NCBI RefSeq assembly: GCF_004320525.1
Contig: NZ_SIHX01000005.1
Span: 327,679 to 391,678, forward strand
DNA: 64,000 bases
DNA from: Arthrobacter sp. S39
GTDB taxonomy: Bacteria; Actinomycetota; Actinomycetes; Actinomycetales; Micrococcaceae
Reading direction: 5' to 3'
The translations under genes and the position numbers were made by a program. The notes under the pieces are model-generated. The model was not told the DNA's origin. It did no database searches and saw nothing but the letters and a program-made list of their open reading frames with translations. How positions within the stretch are numbered: position 1 is the stretch's first letter; every line of letters begins with the position of its first letter. Below, piece after piece: positions 52,266-63,879 of this stretch.

Positions 52266-52739
52266 ATGCGCAACCGCCCTGCTGTTGCCCTGGTGCTGTC
52301 CGTTCTGGTGGCGGTCGCCCTGCTGGCCTTCGGCTACACCGGACTGTTTGAACCGCTCACAGGAAATCCGACGCCGGGAGCTACTTCGAGCGAGGCCCCG
52401 GCCCCGCCGGGTGCCGGACCGGGCCCGGCCGGTGCCGTCGTGGAGAATCCGTCCGGACTGCCGGCTGTCCGCGAATCGGAGCTGCCAGCGGACGCACGCC
52501 AGACCCTGGCGTTGATCCGGGCGGGCGGTCCCTATCGGTACAGCCAGGACGACGCAACGTTCGGGAACCTGGAGCGCATCCTGCCGCTGAGGGACAGAGG
52601 CTACTACCGGGAATACACCGTTCCCACGCCCGGTGAGTCGGACCGCGGAGCCCGCCGCATCGTCACCGGCACCGCGGGCGAGAAGTACTACACGGCGGAC
52701 CACTACGATTCGTTCTCATTCATTGCAGAAGGCAGCTAA
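52266..52739 (+). CDS. Secreted guanyl-type ribonuclease (RNase Sa/barnase family)
   Basis: A 157-aa ribonuclease. The N-terminal hydrophobic segment (residues 7-25) is a signal or anchor, followed by a Pro/Ala-rich linker (35-60). The catalytic domain has the RNase Sa pattern: YREYTVPTPG with catalytic Glu116, GARRIVTG with Arg131 and YYTADHYDSF with His146. Such enzymes cut RNA after guanosine outside the cell. No cysteines are present, so there is no disulfide of the RNase Sa type. A barstar-type inhibitor is encoded 7 bases later, which protects the producer. Confidence 0.9.
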   Translation: MRNRPAVALVLSVLVAVALLAFGYTGLFEPLTGNPTPGATSSEAPAPPGAGPGPAGAVVENPSGLPAVRESELPADARQTLALIRAGGPYRYSQDDATFGNLERILPLRDRGYYREYTVPTPGESDRGARRIVTGTAGEKYYTADHYDSFSFIAEGS

Positions 52740-52746
52740 ACAACCC

Positions 52747-53103
52747 ATGAAGATCTACTCAGCCGACACCTGGACCCTGGAAGAACTGCAGGAGCAGGTC
52801 GCAGACGCGGGCCGCCGCAGCCTGGTGGTGCCGGCAGCAGACAGCAAGAAGGCAGTCCTCGAAACCTTCGGGGAAGTCCTGGATTTCCCGGAGCACTATG
52901 GAATCAACCTGGATGCCCTCAACGATTCACTGCACGACTTTGCGGACACCATCACGGACGACGGCCACCTGCCCGTGACCGTCCTGTGGCAGGTGGCCGC
53001 GGCCTTCCGGGGCGACAGGGCGTTTGGCATCATCTGCGAGATCCTCCAGGACGCCGAAAGCTACGCGGGCAAAGACCTGAACGTCACGGCCATCCTCCTC
53101 TAA
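52747..53103 (+). CDS. Barstar-family ribonuclease inhibitor
   Basis: A 118-aa cytoplasmic inhibitor of barnase-type ribonucleases. The family segments are VLETFGEVLDFPEHYGINLDALNDSL (split around residues 40-63) and DLNVTAIL at the C terminus. The acidic helix-loop that plugs the RNase active site is present (HYGINLDALNDS; Asp residues). It starts 7 bases after the RNase stop and was plainly kept as a toxin-inhibitor pair. The ATG at 52747 gives the usual first strand MKIYSADTW. Confidence 0.92.
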   Translation: MKIYSADTWTLEELQEQVADAGRRSLVVPAADSKKAVLETFGEVLDFPEHYGINLDALNDSLHDFADTITDDGHLPVTVLWQVAAAFRGDRAFGIICEILQDAESYAGKDLNVTAILL

Positions 53104-53142
53104 CCTACGTCGTCAACCGCCTCGGACGGTTCCACAAAGCAA

Positions 53143-53219
53143 CGCCGGATGTCAGTTATCCGGAAGCGTGCGTCAAAGCAACGGAGGAGCAGCACGCGGA
53201 GGATGACTGACATCCGGCG
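53143..53219. repeat. Long inverted repeat between barstar and glgP
   Basis: Perfect 14-base arms CGCCGGATGTCAGT (53143-53156) and ACTGACATCCGGCG (53206-53219) enclose a second stem GCGTGC/GCACGC. The structure lies between convergent barstar and glgP and may terminate both. Confidence 0.7.
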
Positions 53220-53235
53220 AATGTCTGTAAACGGC

Positions 53236-55854
53236 TCAGGCGTTGACGATCAACCCCAGCTCCGCCTTGGAAGCCAGCGCCTCGTGCCGTGGCAGGACGC
53301 GGACGGTGTAGCCGAAGGACCCGGCCCGGTCGATCAGCAGCGACCCGCTGAACAGGTGGCGGCCGCCGCCGAGGTCCTCCTGTATCTGGAGTTCCATCAC
53401 CGTGACGTCGGCGAGCGTGTCGTTTTCCTCGGCCCGCCCATAGGCCACCTCAACCGACACGTCGTCGGGGGACAGGATATGCAGGGCCACATACGCGTTG
53501 ACCTGCAGGGTGTCGCCGATCTGCGGGTCTTCGGAGACACCGACGGAGTCCACGTGCTCGACATGGATCAGCGGCCAGGCGGCGCGGACCTGTCCGGTCC
53601 AGGCAGCCAGGGCCCGGGCCTGGGCATAGGAGTCCTGGACCGCCCGCCGGCCGGCCTCGGCCGCCGGGCGGTACAGGATGTTCACGTAGTCGCGGAGCAT
53701 CCGGTCAGCCGAGACAGCCGGGCCCAGGTGCGAGAGCGTGTGCTTGATCATCGAGACCCAGTGGGTGGGCACCTTTTCCGTGCCCGATTCCGACGGTCCG
53801 GCCGCGCCGGCGCTTTCGGAGACGGTGCTGCCGTAGAAACGCGGCGCCACCTGGGTTTCCAGCAGTTCATAGAGGGCAGCGGCCTCGATGTCGTCGCGTT
53901 CCTCGGGGGACGCACCGTTGTTGGCGGTGGGGATCGCCCAGCCGTTCTCGCCGTCGTACATCTCATCCCACCAGCCATCGAGCACCGAAAGGTTCAGCGA
54001 GCCGTTGATGGCGGCCTTCATCCCGGACGTGCCGCAGGCCTCCAGAGGCCGGAGGGGATTGTTGAGCCAGACATCGCAGCCGGGGAAAAGCGTCCGGGCC
54101 ATGGCGATGTCATAGTTCGGCAGGAACGCGATCCGGTGCCGGACCTCAGGATCGTCAGTGAAGCGGACCAGGTCCTGGATCATCTTCTTACCGGCGTCAT
54201 CCGCGGGGTGGGACTTGCCGGCAATGACCAGCTGGATGGGGTGGTCCTTGTGCAGCAGCAGCGCCTTGAGCCGGGCCGGTTCGCGCAGCATCAGCGTCAG
54301 CCGCTTGTACGTGGGGACGCGGCGTGCAAAGCCGATTGTCAGCACATCCGGATCCAGCACGCTGTCTGTCCAGCCGAGCTCCGCGTCCGCGGCGCCACGC
54401 TTCTTCCAGGCGGCGCGGAGGCGGCGCCGGACATCCTCCACCAGCGCCGTACGCATCGCGCGGCGCAGCGCCCAGACATCGGCGTCGCTGACGTTGTAGG
54501 CAAGGTCCCAGCGGCCGTTGGCCTCAGCCTCCGTGCCGAACTGCTCCCGCGCCAGCTTGGAAATCCGCCCGTCCACCCAGGTGGGCACGTGCACGCCGTT
54601 GGTCACCGACGTAATAGGCACCTCGGAATGGTCGAAGCCCGGCCACAGGGCCGAGAACATGCCGCGGGAGACCTCACCGTGGAGTTTGGCCACCCCGTTG
54701 GCACGCTGCGCGAGCCGGAGGCCCATCACGGCCATGTTGAACACGGACGGATTGCCGTCCGCGTAGTTCTCCCGGCCCAGTTCAAGGATCCTGTCCACCG
54801 GGACCGCCGGAGCGAGGCCGGCCTGGAAGAAGTGCTGGATCTGCGAAATTTCGAACCGGTCGATGCCGGCCGGGACCGGCGTGTGCGTGGTGAAGACCGT
54901 GGAGGCGCGGCCTGCCGCAAGGGCCTCGTCGAAGCTCAGGGCGTCGTCGCCTGCCATCAGTTCCTGGATGCGTTCGATACCCAGGAATCCGGCATGGCCC
55001 TCGTTGGTGTGGAACACCTCGGGGGCATCCCGGCCCGTGAGCCGCTGGTAGGCACGCAGCGCCTTCACGCCGCCCATGCCCAGGAGGAGCTCCTGCTGGA
55101 GCCGGTGGTCCCCGCCGCCGCCGTACAGGCGGTCGGTGATCCCGCGGGCGGCGTCGTCGTTGCCCGGAACGTTGGAGTCCAGGAGCAGGAGCGGAACACG
55201 TCCGACGTCGGCACGCCAGATGTGTGCCAGGAGCCGGCGGCCGTTGGGCAGGGGCAGGGAGATCTGCAGCGGCCGGCCGTTGCCGTCCCGCGACGGTTCG
55301 CGCAGCAGGGTCAGGGGAAGTCCGTCGGGGTCCAGCACCGGATACGTCTCCTGCTGCCAGGCATCCCGCGACAGTGACTGCTTGAAGTACCCCGCCTGGT
55401 AGAGCAGGCCAACGCCGATCAGCGGCACACCAAGGTCCGATGCCGCCTTCAGGTGGTCGCCGGCCAGGATGCCAAGGCCGCCCGAGTACTGGGGCAGCAC
55501 CTCGGTGATGCCGAACTCGGGCGAAAAGTAGGCAATGGAGGACGGAGCGCCGTCACCCAGGCCCTGGTACCAGCGCGGCTCTTCAAGGTATCGGTCGAGG
55601 TCCTGCTCGGCGGAGCGGACCCGCTCCACCACCGACTGGTCAGCTGCAAGGACCTGGAACTCCTCGCGGCTGACCAGGCCCAGGAAGCTCACCGGATCCT
55701 GGCCGCTTTCCTCCCAGACACGGGGGTTCAACGCCGCGAAAAGTTCGCGGGTGGGCCGGTGCCAGGACCAGCGCAGGTTGGTCGCCAACCGGGCCAGCGG
55801 CCTGATCGGTTCCGGGAGAACGGTTCGGACGGTAAATCTGCGGATTGCCTTCAC
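53236..55854 (-). CDS. glgP: Glycogen/alpha-glucan phosphorylase
   Basis: A ~872-aa PLP enzyme that releases glucose 1-phosphate from alpha-1,4-glucan ends. N-terminal RRFTVRTVLPEPIRPLARLATNLRWSW, the glucan-site phrase ILAGDHLKAASDLGVPLIGVGLLY, HTNEGHAGFLGIERI, and the PLP segment EACGTSGMKAAINGSLNLSVLDGWWDE (each much as in the short actinobacterial type) are intact. I chose the GTG at 55854 (MKAIRRFTV by analogy to mycobacterial GlgP); an ATG at 55878 and longer forms to 55947 are possible. No ribosome site precedes the GTG. It is divergent from glgE. Confidence 0.92.
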   Translation of the reverse strand: MKAIRRFTVRTVLPEPIRPLARLATNLRWSWHRPTRELFAALNPRVWEESGQDPVSFLGLVSREEFQVLAADQSVVERVRSAEQDLDRYLEEPRWYQGLGDGAPSSIAYFSPEFGITEVLPQYSGGLGILAGDHLKAASDLGVPLIGVGLLYQAGYFKQSLSRDAWQQETYPVLDPDGLPLTLLREPSRDGNGRPLQISLPLPNGRRLLAHIWRADVGRVPLLLLDSNVPGNDDAARGITDRLYGGGGDHRLQQELLLGMGGVKALRAYQRLTGRDAPEVFHTNEGHAGFLGIERIQELMAGDDALSFDEALAAGRASTVFTTHTPVPAGIDRFEISQIQHFFQAGLAPAVPVDRILELGRENYADGNPSVFNMAVMGLRLAQRANGVAKLHGEVSRGMFSALWPGFDHSEVPITSVTNGVHVPTWVDGRISKLAREQFGTEAEANGRWDLAYNVSDADVWALRRAMRTALVEDVRRRLRAAWKKRGAADAELGWTDSVLDPDVLTIGFARRVPTYKRLTLMLREPARLKALLLHKDHPIQLVIAGKSHPADDAGKKMIQDLVRFTDDPEVRHRIAFLPNYDIAMARTLFPGCDVWLNNPLRPLEACGTSGMKAAINGSLNLSVLDGWWDEMYDGENGWAIPTANNGASPEERDDIEAAALYELLETQVAPRFYGSTVSESAGAAGPSESGTEKVPTHWVSMIKHTLSHLGPAVSADRMLRDYVNILYRPAAEAGRRAVQDSYAQARALAAWTGQVRAAWPLIHVEHVDSVGVSEDPQIGDTLQVNAYVALHILSPDDVSVEVAYGRAEENDTLADVTVMELQIQEDLGGGRHLFSGSLLIDRAGSFGYTVRVLPRHEALASKAELGLIVNA

Positions 55855-56006
55855 CTGCGCCACACTAACCGACAACATGGGCGGCTGGAACCGGTTTAGC
55901 TTTCTTTTAGGTAAATGACAGATGAGGCCCCGGAAAAGACGAATCACCGCCGGGAAAAAGTGCGTGGCCTTAGCAATCTCGGTGATTTCTCGCTAACGTC
56001 GAGCAT

Positions 56007-58084
56007 GTGACGACTAAATCAGGAACCAGTGCAGCAGCAAAGCAAAAGCCGAAGGGCCGAATCACTGACGGCCTGCGGTTTGGCCGTTTTCCCATCACCG
56101 CGGTGCAGCCCGTGGTGGAGGGTGGAAAGTTTCCCGCCAAGGCGTTGCCGGGCGAGGGAATTGTGGTCGGAGCCACCGCATTCCGCGAAGGACATGACCA
56201 GCTCGGCGTCAGCGCCGTCCTCCTGGACCCCAAGGGAAAGGAACGCCAGCGCGTCAGGCTGGCCCCCGCGCGTGGGGAACGCGGACTGGGAACCGACCGC
56301 TGGGAAGGCGTCATCACGCCGTCGGGCACGGGAAACTGGACGTTCCTCATTGAAGCCTGGCACGACCGCTACGGGACCTGGCACCACAACGCCGAAGTGA
56401 AAGTGGCCGCCGGGATCGACGTCGAACTGATGCTGGCAGAAGGCTCAGCGCTGCTTTCGGACGCCGCCGCCGACGCCTCCCGGAACGCGTCGGACCGGCG
56501 CACCCTGCGCCTTGCTGCTTCCATTCTGGCCAACACAGCACTCACCGATGAGGAACGCCTCGCCGCCGGATTCGGCCCCGACGTCGCCGACGTTGTGCAG
56601 CGCCAGCCGATCCGTGAACTGATCGCCGCCTCGGAACAGTACCCCCTGTTTGTCGAACGCGACCTCGCAGGACGCGGTGCCTGGTATGAGTTCTTCCCCC
56701 GGTCCGAAGGGGCGGTCCGGGACCACTCCACGGGCGCCTGGACCTCGGGTAACTTCCGGACGGCAGCCAAGCGGCTGGACGCGGTGGCCGCCATGGGCTT
56801 TGATGTCCTCTACATGCCGCCGATCCACCCCATCGGCGTGCAGCACCGCAAGGGACCCAACAACACGCTGATCGCCGGGCCCCACGATCCCGGTTCGCCC
56901 TGGGCCATCGGCGCCAAGGAAGGCGGCCACGACGCCATCCACCCGGACCTGGGCACTTTCGAGGACTTCGACGCCTTCGTCGCCCGGGCGAACGAGTTGG
57001 GGCTGGAAGTGGCGCTGGACCTGGCCCTCCAGGCGGCACCGGACCACCCCTGGGTGGAGACTAATCCGGAATGGTTTACCACCCGCGTTGACGGCAGCAT
57101 CGCCTACGCGGAAAACCCGCCGAAAAAATACCAGGATATCTATCCCCTGAATTTCGACAATGATCCGGAGGGCCTCTCAAAGGAAATCCTCCGGATTGTC
57201 CTGTTGTGGGTCAGCCACGGTGTCAGGATTTTCCGGGTGGATAATCCGCACACCAAGCCCGTCTGGTTCTGGGAATGGCTCATTGCGCAGGTCAACAAAA
57301 AAGCCCCCGGAGTTGTGTTCCTCGCTGAGGCCTTCACCCGTCCGGCCATGATGCACGCGCTGGGCCGCGCCGGATTCCAGCAGTCCTACACGTACTTCAC
57401 GTGGCGGAACACGAAGAAGGAACTCGAAACCTACTTCCACGAAGTCAGCCACGAGTCCGCTGCTTTCTTCCGCCCCAACTTTTTCGTCAACACCCCGGAC
57501 ATCCTGACCGAGTACCTCCAGTTCGGCGGCCCGGCCGCTTTCAAGATCCGTGCCGCCCTGGCTTCCACCGCCAGCCCGCTGTGGGGCGTCTACGCCGGCT
57601 ACGAACTGTACGAACACGTGGCCCGCCCCGGCGCGGAAGAGTACATCGACAACGAAAAGTTCGAGTTCAAGGCCCGCGACTGGGACGCCGCCGCCGAATC
57701 CGGCCGCACGCTGGCGCCGTACATCACCCGGCTTAACGGCATCCGGCATGCGCATCCGGCCCTGCAGGACCTGCAGAACCTGACGGTCCACCACAGCACG
57801 GACGACGCCACGGTGGTGTACTCCAAGCACAAGACCCTCCCGGACGGCACCAAGGACACCATCATCGTGGTGGTCAACGTTGATCCGCACGGCACCAGGG
57901 AAAGCACCGTCTCCCTTGACCTGGCCGCCCTGGAACTCGATCCCCAGGACCTGTCACCCAACGGAGGCTTCACGGTGGATGACCTCATTTCCGGCGAAAG
58001 CTGGGAGTGGGGCGAATACAACTACGTCCGCCTGGATTCGCACCTCGAACCCGCCCACATCCTGAGCGTGAGGAGAATGCCTAA

Positions 58085-58088
<4 letters not shown>
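56007..58088 (+). CDS. glgE: Alpha-1,4-glucan:maltose-1-phosphate maltosyltransferase
   Basis: A 693-aa GH13_3 enzyme that adds maltosyl units from maltose 1-phosphate to alpha-glucan chains. The nucleophile lies in FRVDNPHTKP (Asp412) and the acid in FLAEAFTRPAM (Glu441); their 29-residue spacing equals that in Streptomyces GlgE. An N-terminal domain (1-110) and the four-helix insert region precede the barrel, and the C-terminal beta domain follows. Start is a GTG at 56007. Its stop overlaps the treS start (GTGA). It works with TreS and maltokinase. Confidence 0.96.
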
Positions 58089-59881
<1,793 letters not shown>

Positions 59882-59882
59882 T

Positions 59883-62800
59883 ATGGGCGAGCCGATCCTC
59901 ACTCCGGCCCTGGCCGCGCTGCTGCGGGAATGGCTCCCGAGCCAGCGCTGGTTCCCGGTCAAGTCAGCCGATTTCTCCCTCGAACAGGTGGGCGGCCTGG
60001 GCCTGGCAGACCGGTCACCGATGGCCCGGCTGGAGGTCTTTCTCCTGGCGGTCACGTCGGTGACGGCCGACGGCGGTCAGCGGACCGACGTCGTCCAGGT
60101 TCCGCTGAGCCGGCGTGCGGCACCGGCCGGCGAACTTGAGCGCGCCCTCGTCGGCCAGGACGCCGCGGATTCCGAGCGGCCCTGGGTCTACGACGCCGTG
60201 CACGATCCCGACTTTGTCGCTGCCTGGCTGGAACTGATCCGCAACGCCGGTACGGCCGGTGCCGCGGCTGCGGGCGGCTACCGTTCGCCGTCGGAATACC
60301 GCCTGCCTACCGCGCACGGTGTGGTGAAGGTGTTGTCCGGTGAGCAGTCCAACAGTTCAGTCATAGTCGACGACGGCGAGTCGGCGGCTATCGTGAAGTT
60401 CTTCCGTGTACTGTCCCAGGGGACAAACCCCGAGGTCGAGGTGGGTGCGGCGCTGACCGCCGCCGGCACCTCCGAGGTTCCGGCCACCCTGGGCTGGGTC
60501 CGCGGCGAGTGGCATGTTCCCGACGGGGGCCACACTGGCACCCTTGCCGGAGGCGAACTCGCCGTGGCGCATGAGTTCCTGGACGGTGGGCGCGACGCGT
60601 GGCGCCTCGCAGTGGACGCCGCCCGCACGGGAGCGGATTTCACCGCAGAAGCACGCGCACTCGGTGCTGCCACGGCAACCGTCCACCGCCGCCTCGCCGG
60701 GGCGCTGGGCGTGTCCGAAGAAGCAGTCCCCGGAGAGGTCATTGCTCCGGGAGTAGCCCAGCGGGTCCGGCAGACATGGGCTGAGGCGGGCGCCGCCGTC
60801 GGGCCTTACGATCATGCGCTCGGCGCCCTGCTCAGCGCCCTCGACGGCGTCCCTGCCGGTCCGCTGCAGCGGATCCATGGGGACCTCCACCTTGGGCAGA
60901 TCCTCCAGGTGCCCGGACGCGGCGCCGAACCGGCGCGTTGGGCGATCCTGGACTTCGAAGGTGAACCCCTGCGGCCGATCGCCGAGCGCAATTTTCCGGA
61001 CGTCCCACTGCGCGATGTGGTGGGCATGCTGCGCTCGTTCGACTATGCCGCGGGAGCCGCGGACCGCGAGCAGGAAGGTGCCCGGGTCCCGGAATCGTGG
61101 GTCGATGACTGCGCGGAGGCATTCCTCACCGGGTACACGTCTGTCACACCCGGCACGATCGACCGCCACTCGCCCCTGTTTGTGGCATTGTGGCTGGACA
61201 AAGCGCTGTATGAAGTTGTTTATGAATTGCGGAACAGGCCCGACTGGCTGGCGATTCCAGTCAACGCATCCAGGCGGCTGCTCAGCGGTAAAGGCTCCGG
61301 CGATCAGGCCGGAGCGGCATCGGAAGGTAACAAAATGACAGGCTCAGCACGTACCGATCGGCCCCGTGTGCCGCTGCATGTGGACCCGGACACCCTCGGC
61401 AGGGTAGCGAACGGGGAGCACCATGCGCCGCACTCCATCCTGGGTGCGCACCTCGATGACCACGGGCACGTGACAGTGCGCACGATCAAGCACCTGGCTG
61501 AAGCCGTGTCGGTCGCGACAGCGTCCGGCACGGAGCCCATGACCCACGAGGCCCATGGCGTGTGGGTTGCCGTCCTCGAACCGGAACAGCCGGGCCATGT
61601 GCCGGACTACCGCCTGGAGGTCACCTACCCGGGAGCCGCGCCGCTCACTATGGACGAGCCGTACCGGTACCTGCCCACCGTGGGGGAAGTGGACCTGCAC
61701 CTCATCAGTGAGGGCCGGCACGAGAAACTGTGGGAAGTACTGGGCGCCCATGTCCAGCACTACAAGTCCTCGCTGGGGGACGTGGACGGCGTGTCCTTTG
61801 CCGTGTGGGCACCGAACGCCCAGGCAGTCCGGGTCAAGGGCGACTTCAACGCCTGGGACGGCCGCGAAAACTCCCTGCGTTCCCTGGGTTCCTCCGGTGT
61901 CTGGGAAGTGTTCCTGCCCGGCGTTTTAGCAGGGGCGTGCTACAAATTTGAGATCAAAACCAAGGCCGGCCACTGGGTGGAAAAGGCCGATCCGCTGGCC
62001 TTCGGCACCGAGGTCCCGCCGCTGACAGCTTCCCGCGTGGTGGAACCCTCCTACGCGTTCAAGGACGCCGAATGGATGGAGGCCCGCGCCCAGCGGGACC
62101 CGCACAATTCGCCCATGAGCGTCTACGAAGTCCACCTCGGCTCGTGGCGGCTTGGCCTTGGCTACCGTGAGCTGGCCAAGGAACTGGTGGAGTACGTCAA
62201 ATGGCTGGGGTTCACCCACGTCGAATTCATGCCGGTGGCAGAACACCCGTTCGGCGGGTCCTGGGGGTACCAGGTCACGTCCTACTTCGCTCCCACCTCA
62301 CGCTTCGGACACCCCGATGAATTCCGATTCCTGGTGGACACGCTGCACCAGGAAGGCATCGGCGTCCTGCTGGACTGGGTTCCGGCCCACTTCCCCAAGG
62401 ACGCCTGGGCCCTCGCCCAGTTCGACGGCGAACCCCTCTACGAGCACGCCGACCCCAACCTGGGCGAGCACCCCGACTGGGGAACGCTGATCTTCGACTT
62501 CGGCCGAACCGAGGTACGGAACTTCCTGGTGGCCAATGCGCTGTACTGGCTCGACGAGTTCCACATCGACGGACTTCGCGTGGACGCCGTCGCTTCCATG
62601 CTGTACCTGGACTACTCCCGCGAAGACGGCCAGTGGTCGCCCAACCGCTTCGGCGGGCGGGAAAACCTGGAGGCCATCTCCTTCCTCCAGGAAGTCAACG
62701 CCACGGTGTACAAGACCCACCCCGGTGCGGTCATGATTGCCGAGGAATCCACGGCATTCCCCGGCGTGACCGCGCCGACCAGCCACAGCGGCCTCGGCTT

Positions 62801-63560
62801 CGGGCTGAAGTGGAACATGGGCTGGATGCACGACTCGCTGAAGTACGCCTCCGAAGACCCGGTAAACCGCAAATGGCACCACGGGACGGTCACGTTCTCG
62901 ATGGTGTACGCCTTCACTGAGAACTTCCTCCTGCCCATCAGCCACGATGAGGTTGTGCACGGTAAGGGCTCCATGCTGCGCAAGATGCCGGGGGACCGGT
63001 GGCAGCAGCTCGCGAACCTGCGCGCGTTCCTCGCCTACCAGTGGGCGCATCCGGGCAAGCAGCTCATCTTCATGGGTACCGAGTTCGGCCAGGAAGCCGA
63101 ATGGTCCGAGCAGCATGGCCTGGACTGGTGGCTTGCCGACATTCCGGCGCACCGCGGCGTGCAGCTGCTGACCAAGGACCTGAACGAGCTGTACAGCTCA
63201 ACGCCCCCGCTCTACGAGAGGGACAACGAGCCGGGCGGCTTCCAATGGATCAACGGCGGAGACGCGGACCGCAACGTCCTGACCTTCGTCCGATGGGACA
63301 AAGACGCTAATCCGCTGGTTGTCGCCATCAACTTCTCCGGAGGCCCGCATGTGGGCTTCACACTTGGCGTGCCTGCTGTGGGGGCATGGACGGAAGTGCT
63401 GAACACGGATGCCGCGGCCTATGGCGGTTCAGGTGTCCTCAATGGTGGTGAACTGATTGCCCTGGACGAGGGGCTTGATGGCCAGCCGGCATCGCTGACC
63501 GTAACGTTGCCGCCCCTGGGTGCGGCGTACTTCAAGCCCGTTCCGCCAGCGGCCGGCTGA
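59883..63560 (+). CDS. glgB: Maltokinase fused to 1,4-alpha-glucan branching enzyme
   Basis: A 1225-aa fusion. Residues 1 to about 460 are a maltokinase with the aminoglycoside-kinase-like core IHGDLHLGQIL (Asp334) and AILDFEGEPLRP, which makes maltose 1-phosphate for GlgE. Residues from about 485 are a full GlgB: N-terminal HAPHSILGAHL and PNAQAVRVKGDFNAWDG modules, then the GH13 barrel with LRVDAVASM (nucleophile D901), IAEESTAF (acid E954) and PISHDEVVHG (Asp1022). Spacings of 53 and 121 residues equal E. coli GlgB. An ATG at 61335 (M485) sits exactly at the junction with GGAAGG nine bases before it. The gene closes the glgE-treS operon. Confidence 0.95.
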   Translation: MGEPILTPALAALLREWLPSQRWFPVKSADFSLEQVGGLGLADRSPMARLEVFLLAVTSVTADGGQRTDVVQVPLSRRAAPAGELERALVGQDAADSERPWVYDAVHDPDFVAAWLELIRNAGTAGAAAAGGYRSPSEYRLPTAHGVVKVLSGEQSNSSVIVDDGESAAIVKFFRVLSQGTNPEVEVGAALTAAGTSEVPATLGWVRGEWHVPDGGHTGTLAGGELAVAHEFLDGGRDAWRLAVDAARTGADFTAEARALGAATATVHRRLAGALGVSEEAVPGEVIAPGVAQRVRQTWAEAGAAVGPYDHALGALLSALDGVPAGPLQRIHGDLHLGQILQVPGRGAEPARWAILDFEGEPLRPIAERNFPDVPLRDVVGMLRSFDYAAGAADREQEGARVPESWVDDCAEAFLTGYTSVTPGTIDRHSPLFVALWLDKALYEVVYELRNRPDWLAIPVNASRRLLSGKGSGDQAGAASEGNKMTGSARTDRPRVPLHVDPDTLGRVANGEHHAPHSILGAHLDDHGHVTVRTIKHLAEAVSVATASGTEPMTHEAHGVWVAVLEPEQPGHVPDYRLEVTYPGAAPLTMDEPYRYLPTVGEVDLHLISEGRHEKLWEVLGAHVQHYKSSLGDVDGVSFAVWAPNAQAVRVKGDFNAWDGRENSLRSLGSSGVWEVFLPGVLAGACYKFEIKTKAGHWVEKADPLAFGTEVPPLTASRVVEPSYAFKDAEWMEARAQRDPHNSPMSVYEVHLGSWRLGLGYRELAKELVEYVKWLGFTHVEFMPVAEHPFGGSWGYQVTSYFAPTSRFGHPDEFRFLVDTLHQEGIGVLLDWVPAHFPKDAWALAQFDGEPLYEHADPNLGEHPDWGTLIFDFGRTEVRNFLVANALYWLDEFHIDGLRVDAVASMLYLDYSREDGQWSPNRFGGRENLEAISFLQEVNATVYKTHPGAVMIAEESTAFPGVTAPTSHSGLGFGLKWNMGWMHDSLKYASEDPVNRKWHHGTVTFSMVYAFTENFLLPISHDEVVHGKGSMLRKMPGDRWQQLANLRAFLAYQWAHPGKQLIFMGTEFGQEAEWSEQHGLDWWLADIPAHRGVQLLTKDLNELYSSTPPLYERDNEPGGFQWINGGDADRNVLTFVRWDKDANPLVVAINFSGGPHVGFTLGVPAVGAWTEVLNTDAAAYGGSGVLNGGELIALDEGLDGQPASLTVTLPPLGAAYFKPVPPAAG
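61323..61337 (+). promoter_or_regulatory. Shine-Dalgarno-like site before an in-frame ATG at the maltokinase/GlgB junction
   Basis: GGAAGG precedes an in-frame ATG (61335-61337) with a normal spacing of about seven bases. The codon is residue 485 of the fusion, after the last maltokinase helix and before the first GlgB strand. Initiation here would give a free GlgB of 741 aa, the usual family length. Confidence 0.5.
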
Positions 63561-63595
63561 CCGTTTGGTTGTGAACCGGCTCTCTTAACTGCGCG

Positions 63596-63635
63596 GCTGA
63601 AAGCCCGGAAATCCTTGAGATTCCGGGCTTTCAGC
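63596..63635 (+). terminator. Terminator after the glgE-treS-mak/glgB operon
   Basis: Perfect 15-bp arms (63596-63610 and 63621-63635) with a 10-base loop and CTTTC on the distal arm. It lies 36 bases after the fusion gene stop. Confidence 0.8.
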
Positions 63636-63787
63636 TGCGTCGAGGGAGGGGCTGCGGGGACTGCCTTGGGGCTCGGGTGGCCATCCCGGCAAAGTGGTGG
63701 TAAAGTTTATTTCCGCGCTGCTCCACGGAGTCAGACCGAAAAAACCGACACGAAAGCCTCAGGCTGATGAAGGTCGCGGACGCCGGT

Positions 63788-63816
63788 TTGACAAGAGTGA
63801 AGCTAGCGGGTAAGTT
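63788..63816 (+). promoter_or_regulatory. Strong sigma-70-type promoter of the rRNA operon
   Basis: A perfect -35 TTGACA (63788-63793) and a -10 TAAGTT (63811-63816) are separated by 17 bases. Initiation is expected near 63823. A further TAAAGT (63701-63706) about 110 bp upstream may mark a second promoter, but its -35 is poor. Confidence 0.75.
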
Positions 63817-63879
63817 TGAGAGGTTGCTCCGGAGCGATCCACGGCCGATTGAAATGGTTGTGGTGGTGCCGGGTGTGTC

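Noticed and set aside
53149..55377. A 742-codon plus-strand frame opposite glgP
   Set aside because: Antisense shadow of an intact phosphorylase gene, with the same biased composition.
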